The notes beneath the pieces were generated by a model. It made no database searches and had not been told where the DNA came from. It was given only the letters and a program-made list of their open reading frames with translations. Of a stretch of DNA of 12,988 nt, positions 12,406 to 12,988 are shown one piece after another; the stretch's first letter is position 1, and each line of letters opens with the position of its first letter. The stretch is from a bacterium (GTDB lineage: Bacteria > SZUA-182 > SZUA-191), in NCBI GenBank assembly GCA_003230535.1, contig QIEW01000158.1:1-12988 (forward strand), read 5' to 3'. Position numbers and translations under genes: made by a program.

Positions 12406-12988
12406 CTACATCTTAGAGCGGATACGGGCGATGTTACGGTCGGCGACGGCCAGGTTCGGCTTAGCCCCGATTTGCTCGAAGATCGCCCGGGCCTGAAGGA
12501 GCTTCTCCAGGGCGGCAGACAGGTCGCCTTGCCGCTGATGCACCATCCCCAGCTGATGGAGGGATTGGGCGATCCCGGCCTTATTCCCCAACTCCCGCTC
12601 AATCTCCAGGCTGGCCTGGTATTTCTCCACCGCCGCCGGATAATCCCCCTGATCCTGATGTATAGCTCCCAGCTGATGCAGGGCGCTGGCGATCCCGGCC
12701 TTATTCCCTAACTCCTGCTCAATCTCCAGGCTGGCCTGGTATTTCTCCACCGCCGCCGGATAATCCCCCTGCTGATAATGCACATTCCCCAACTGATGGA
12801 GGGTGATGGCTACATTACTTCTGTCTCCCAGGTCTTCAAATATCTTTTTCACTTCCTCATATTTCTCTCTGGCCGATTTATAGTCCCCCATACCCTGATA
12901 AATCGTGGCCAAATTCCCTAACATTACGGCCTTATATTGTCCTTCGGTGGTCCCGGCGCTTTCCTGAAGCAGTTTCATCAGCAGGGAC
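12406..12988 (-). CDS. TPR-repeat protein (5'-truncated by the window edge)
   Basis: The minus-strand frame is open to the window edge. A Met codon lies at 12976-12978, but Ser-Leu-Leu codons continue upstream without a stop and no Shine-Dalgarno is visible, so the true start is probably outside. The visible 190 residues from that Met contain four 40-residue tetratricopeptide repeats (about 17-56, 57-96, 97-136, 137-176) of the kinesin-light-chain-like TPR_12 type, each with a GDYxxAxEKYxxxxxIxxxLG core. These form a helical protein-binding surface. The second and third repeats are nearly identical at DNA level with an exact 120-bp period. N-terminal domains, if any (for example an NTPase or kinase), cannot be seen. 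It lies 305 bp upstream of the EcfT-like gene. Confidence 0.85.
   Translation of the reverse strand, partial: SLLMKLLQESAGTTEGQYKAVMLGNLATIYQGMGDYKSAREKYEEVKKIFEDLGDRSNVAITLHQLGNVHYQQGDYPAAVEKYQASLEIEQELGNKAGIASALHQLGAIHQDQGDYPAAVEKYQASLEIERELGNKAGIAQSLHQLGMVHQRQGDLSAALEKLLQARAIFEQIGAKPNLAVADRNIARIRSKM
12568..12771. repeat. 120-bp coding tandem repeat in the TPR gene
   Basis: Bases 12568-12651 and 12688-12771 match at 82 of 84 positions with a period of exactly 120 bp. The last 51 bases of the match (12601-12651 and 12721-12771) are identical. The DNA identity, including silent positions, points to recent duplication or gene conversion. Confidence 0.8.

Noticed and set aside
12279-12711. Open frames on both strands across the C-rich repeat and the TPR gene
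   Set aside because: They are antisense or out-of-frame readings of the TPR repeats and of the 12274-12360 inverted repeat.

Overview
The window looks like chromosomal DNA of an uncultivated, probably anaerobic, Gram-negative bacterium. The evidence is a secreted tetraheme c-type cytochrome, a multidomain hybrid histidine kinase, moderate GC content, and intergenic spacers packed with short perfect palindromes. I cannot place the lineage from sequence alone; Desulfobacterota, Omnitrophota or a related candidate phylum are guesses.

Left part, plus strand (1-5822). A UbiB/ABC1-type atypical kinase with two C-terminal membrane helices (130-1887) stands alone. After a spacer with a promoter-like TTGACA box comes a probable signalling operon: a 902-residue hybrid histidine kinase (2130-4838), a CheY-like receiver (4924-5325) and a stand-alone cyclic-nucleotide-binding-domain (CNBD) protein (5361-5822). 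The kinase's last receiver domain is cut by a TAG codon, but its expected tail, including the conserved Lys, is still readable downstream in the same frame.

Middle (5823-7379). A second, paralogous CNBD protein (6335-6793) sits between two non-coding palindrome islands. The first island starts with a 116-bp element whose 17-bp outer stem encloses three perfect hairpins abutting with no spare base (a cloverleaf), followed by eight more perfect hairpins. The second contains a 129-bp element with 12-bp terminal inverted repeats, and these share a 3' end motif with the cloverleaf element. The second CNBD protein has Cys where its paralogue has the canonical phosphate-binding Arg.

Right-middle, plus strand (7380-10739). 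Two adjacent genes encode a helical repeat family I do not recognise. The 868-residue protein carries a degenerate unit of about 137 residues, marked by an invariant Asn-Trp, three times. The 235-residue protein downstream is one extra copy of its last unit plus a Pro-rich tail.

Right part, minus strand (10779-12988). A 5'-truncated TPR protein with a nearly identical 120-bp tandem repeat is followed by a palindrome-rich spacer. Then come an EcfT/CbiQ-type transporter subunit and, 17 bp later, the tetraheme cytochrome. No EcfA ATPase or substrate-binding subunit is visible.

The main candidates for something undescribed are the cloverleaf palindromic element and its relatives, the Asn-Trp repeat family, and the HK-REC-CNBD-CNBD signalling cluster with its decayed receiver and divergent CNBD pair.
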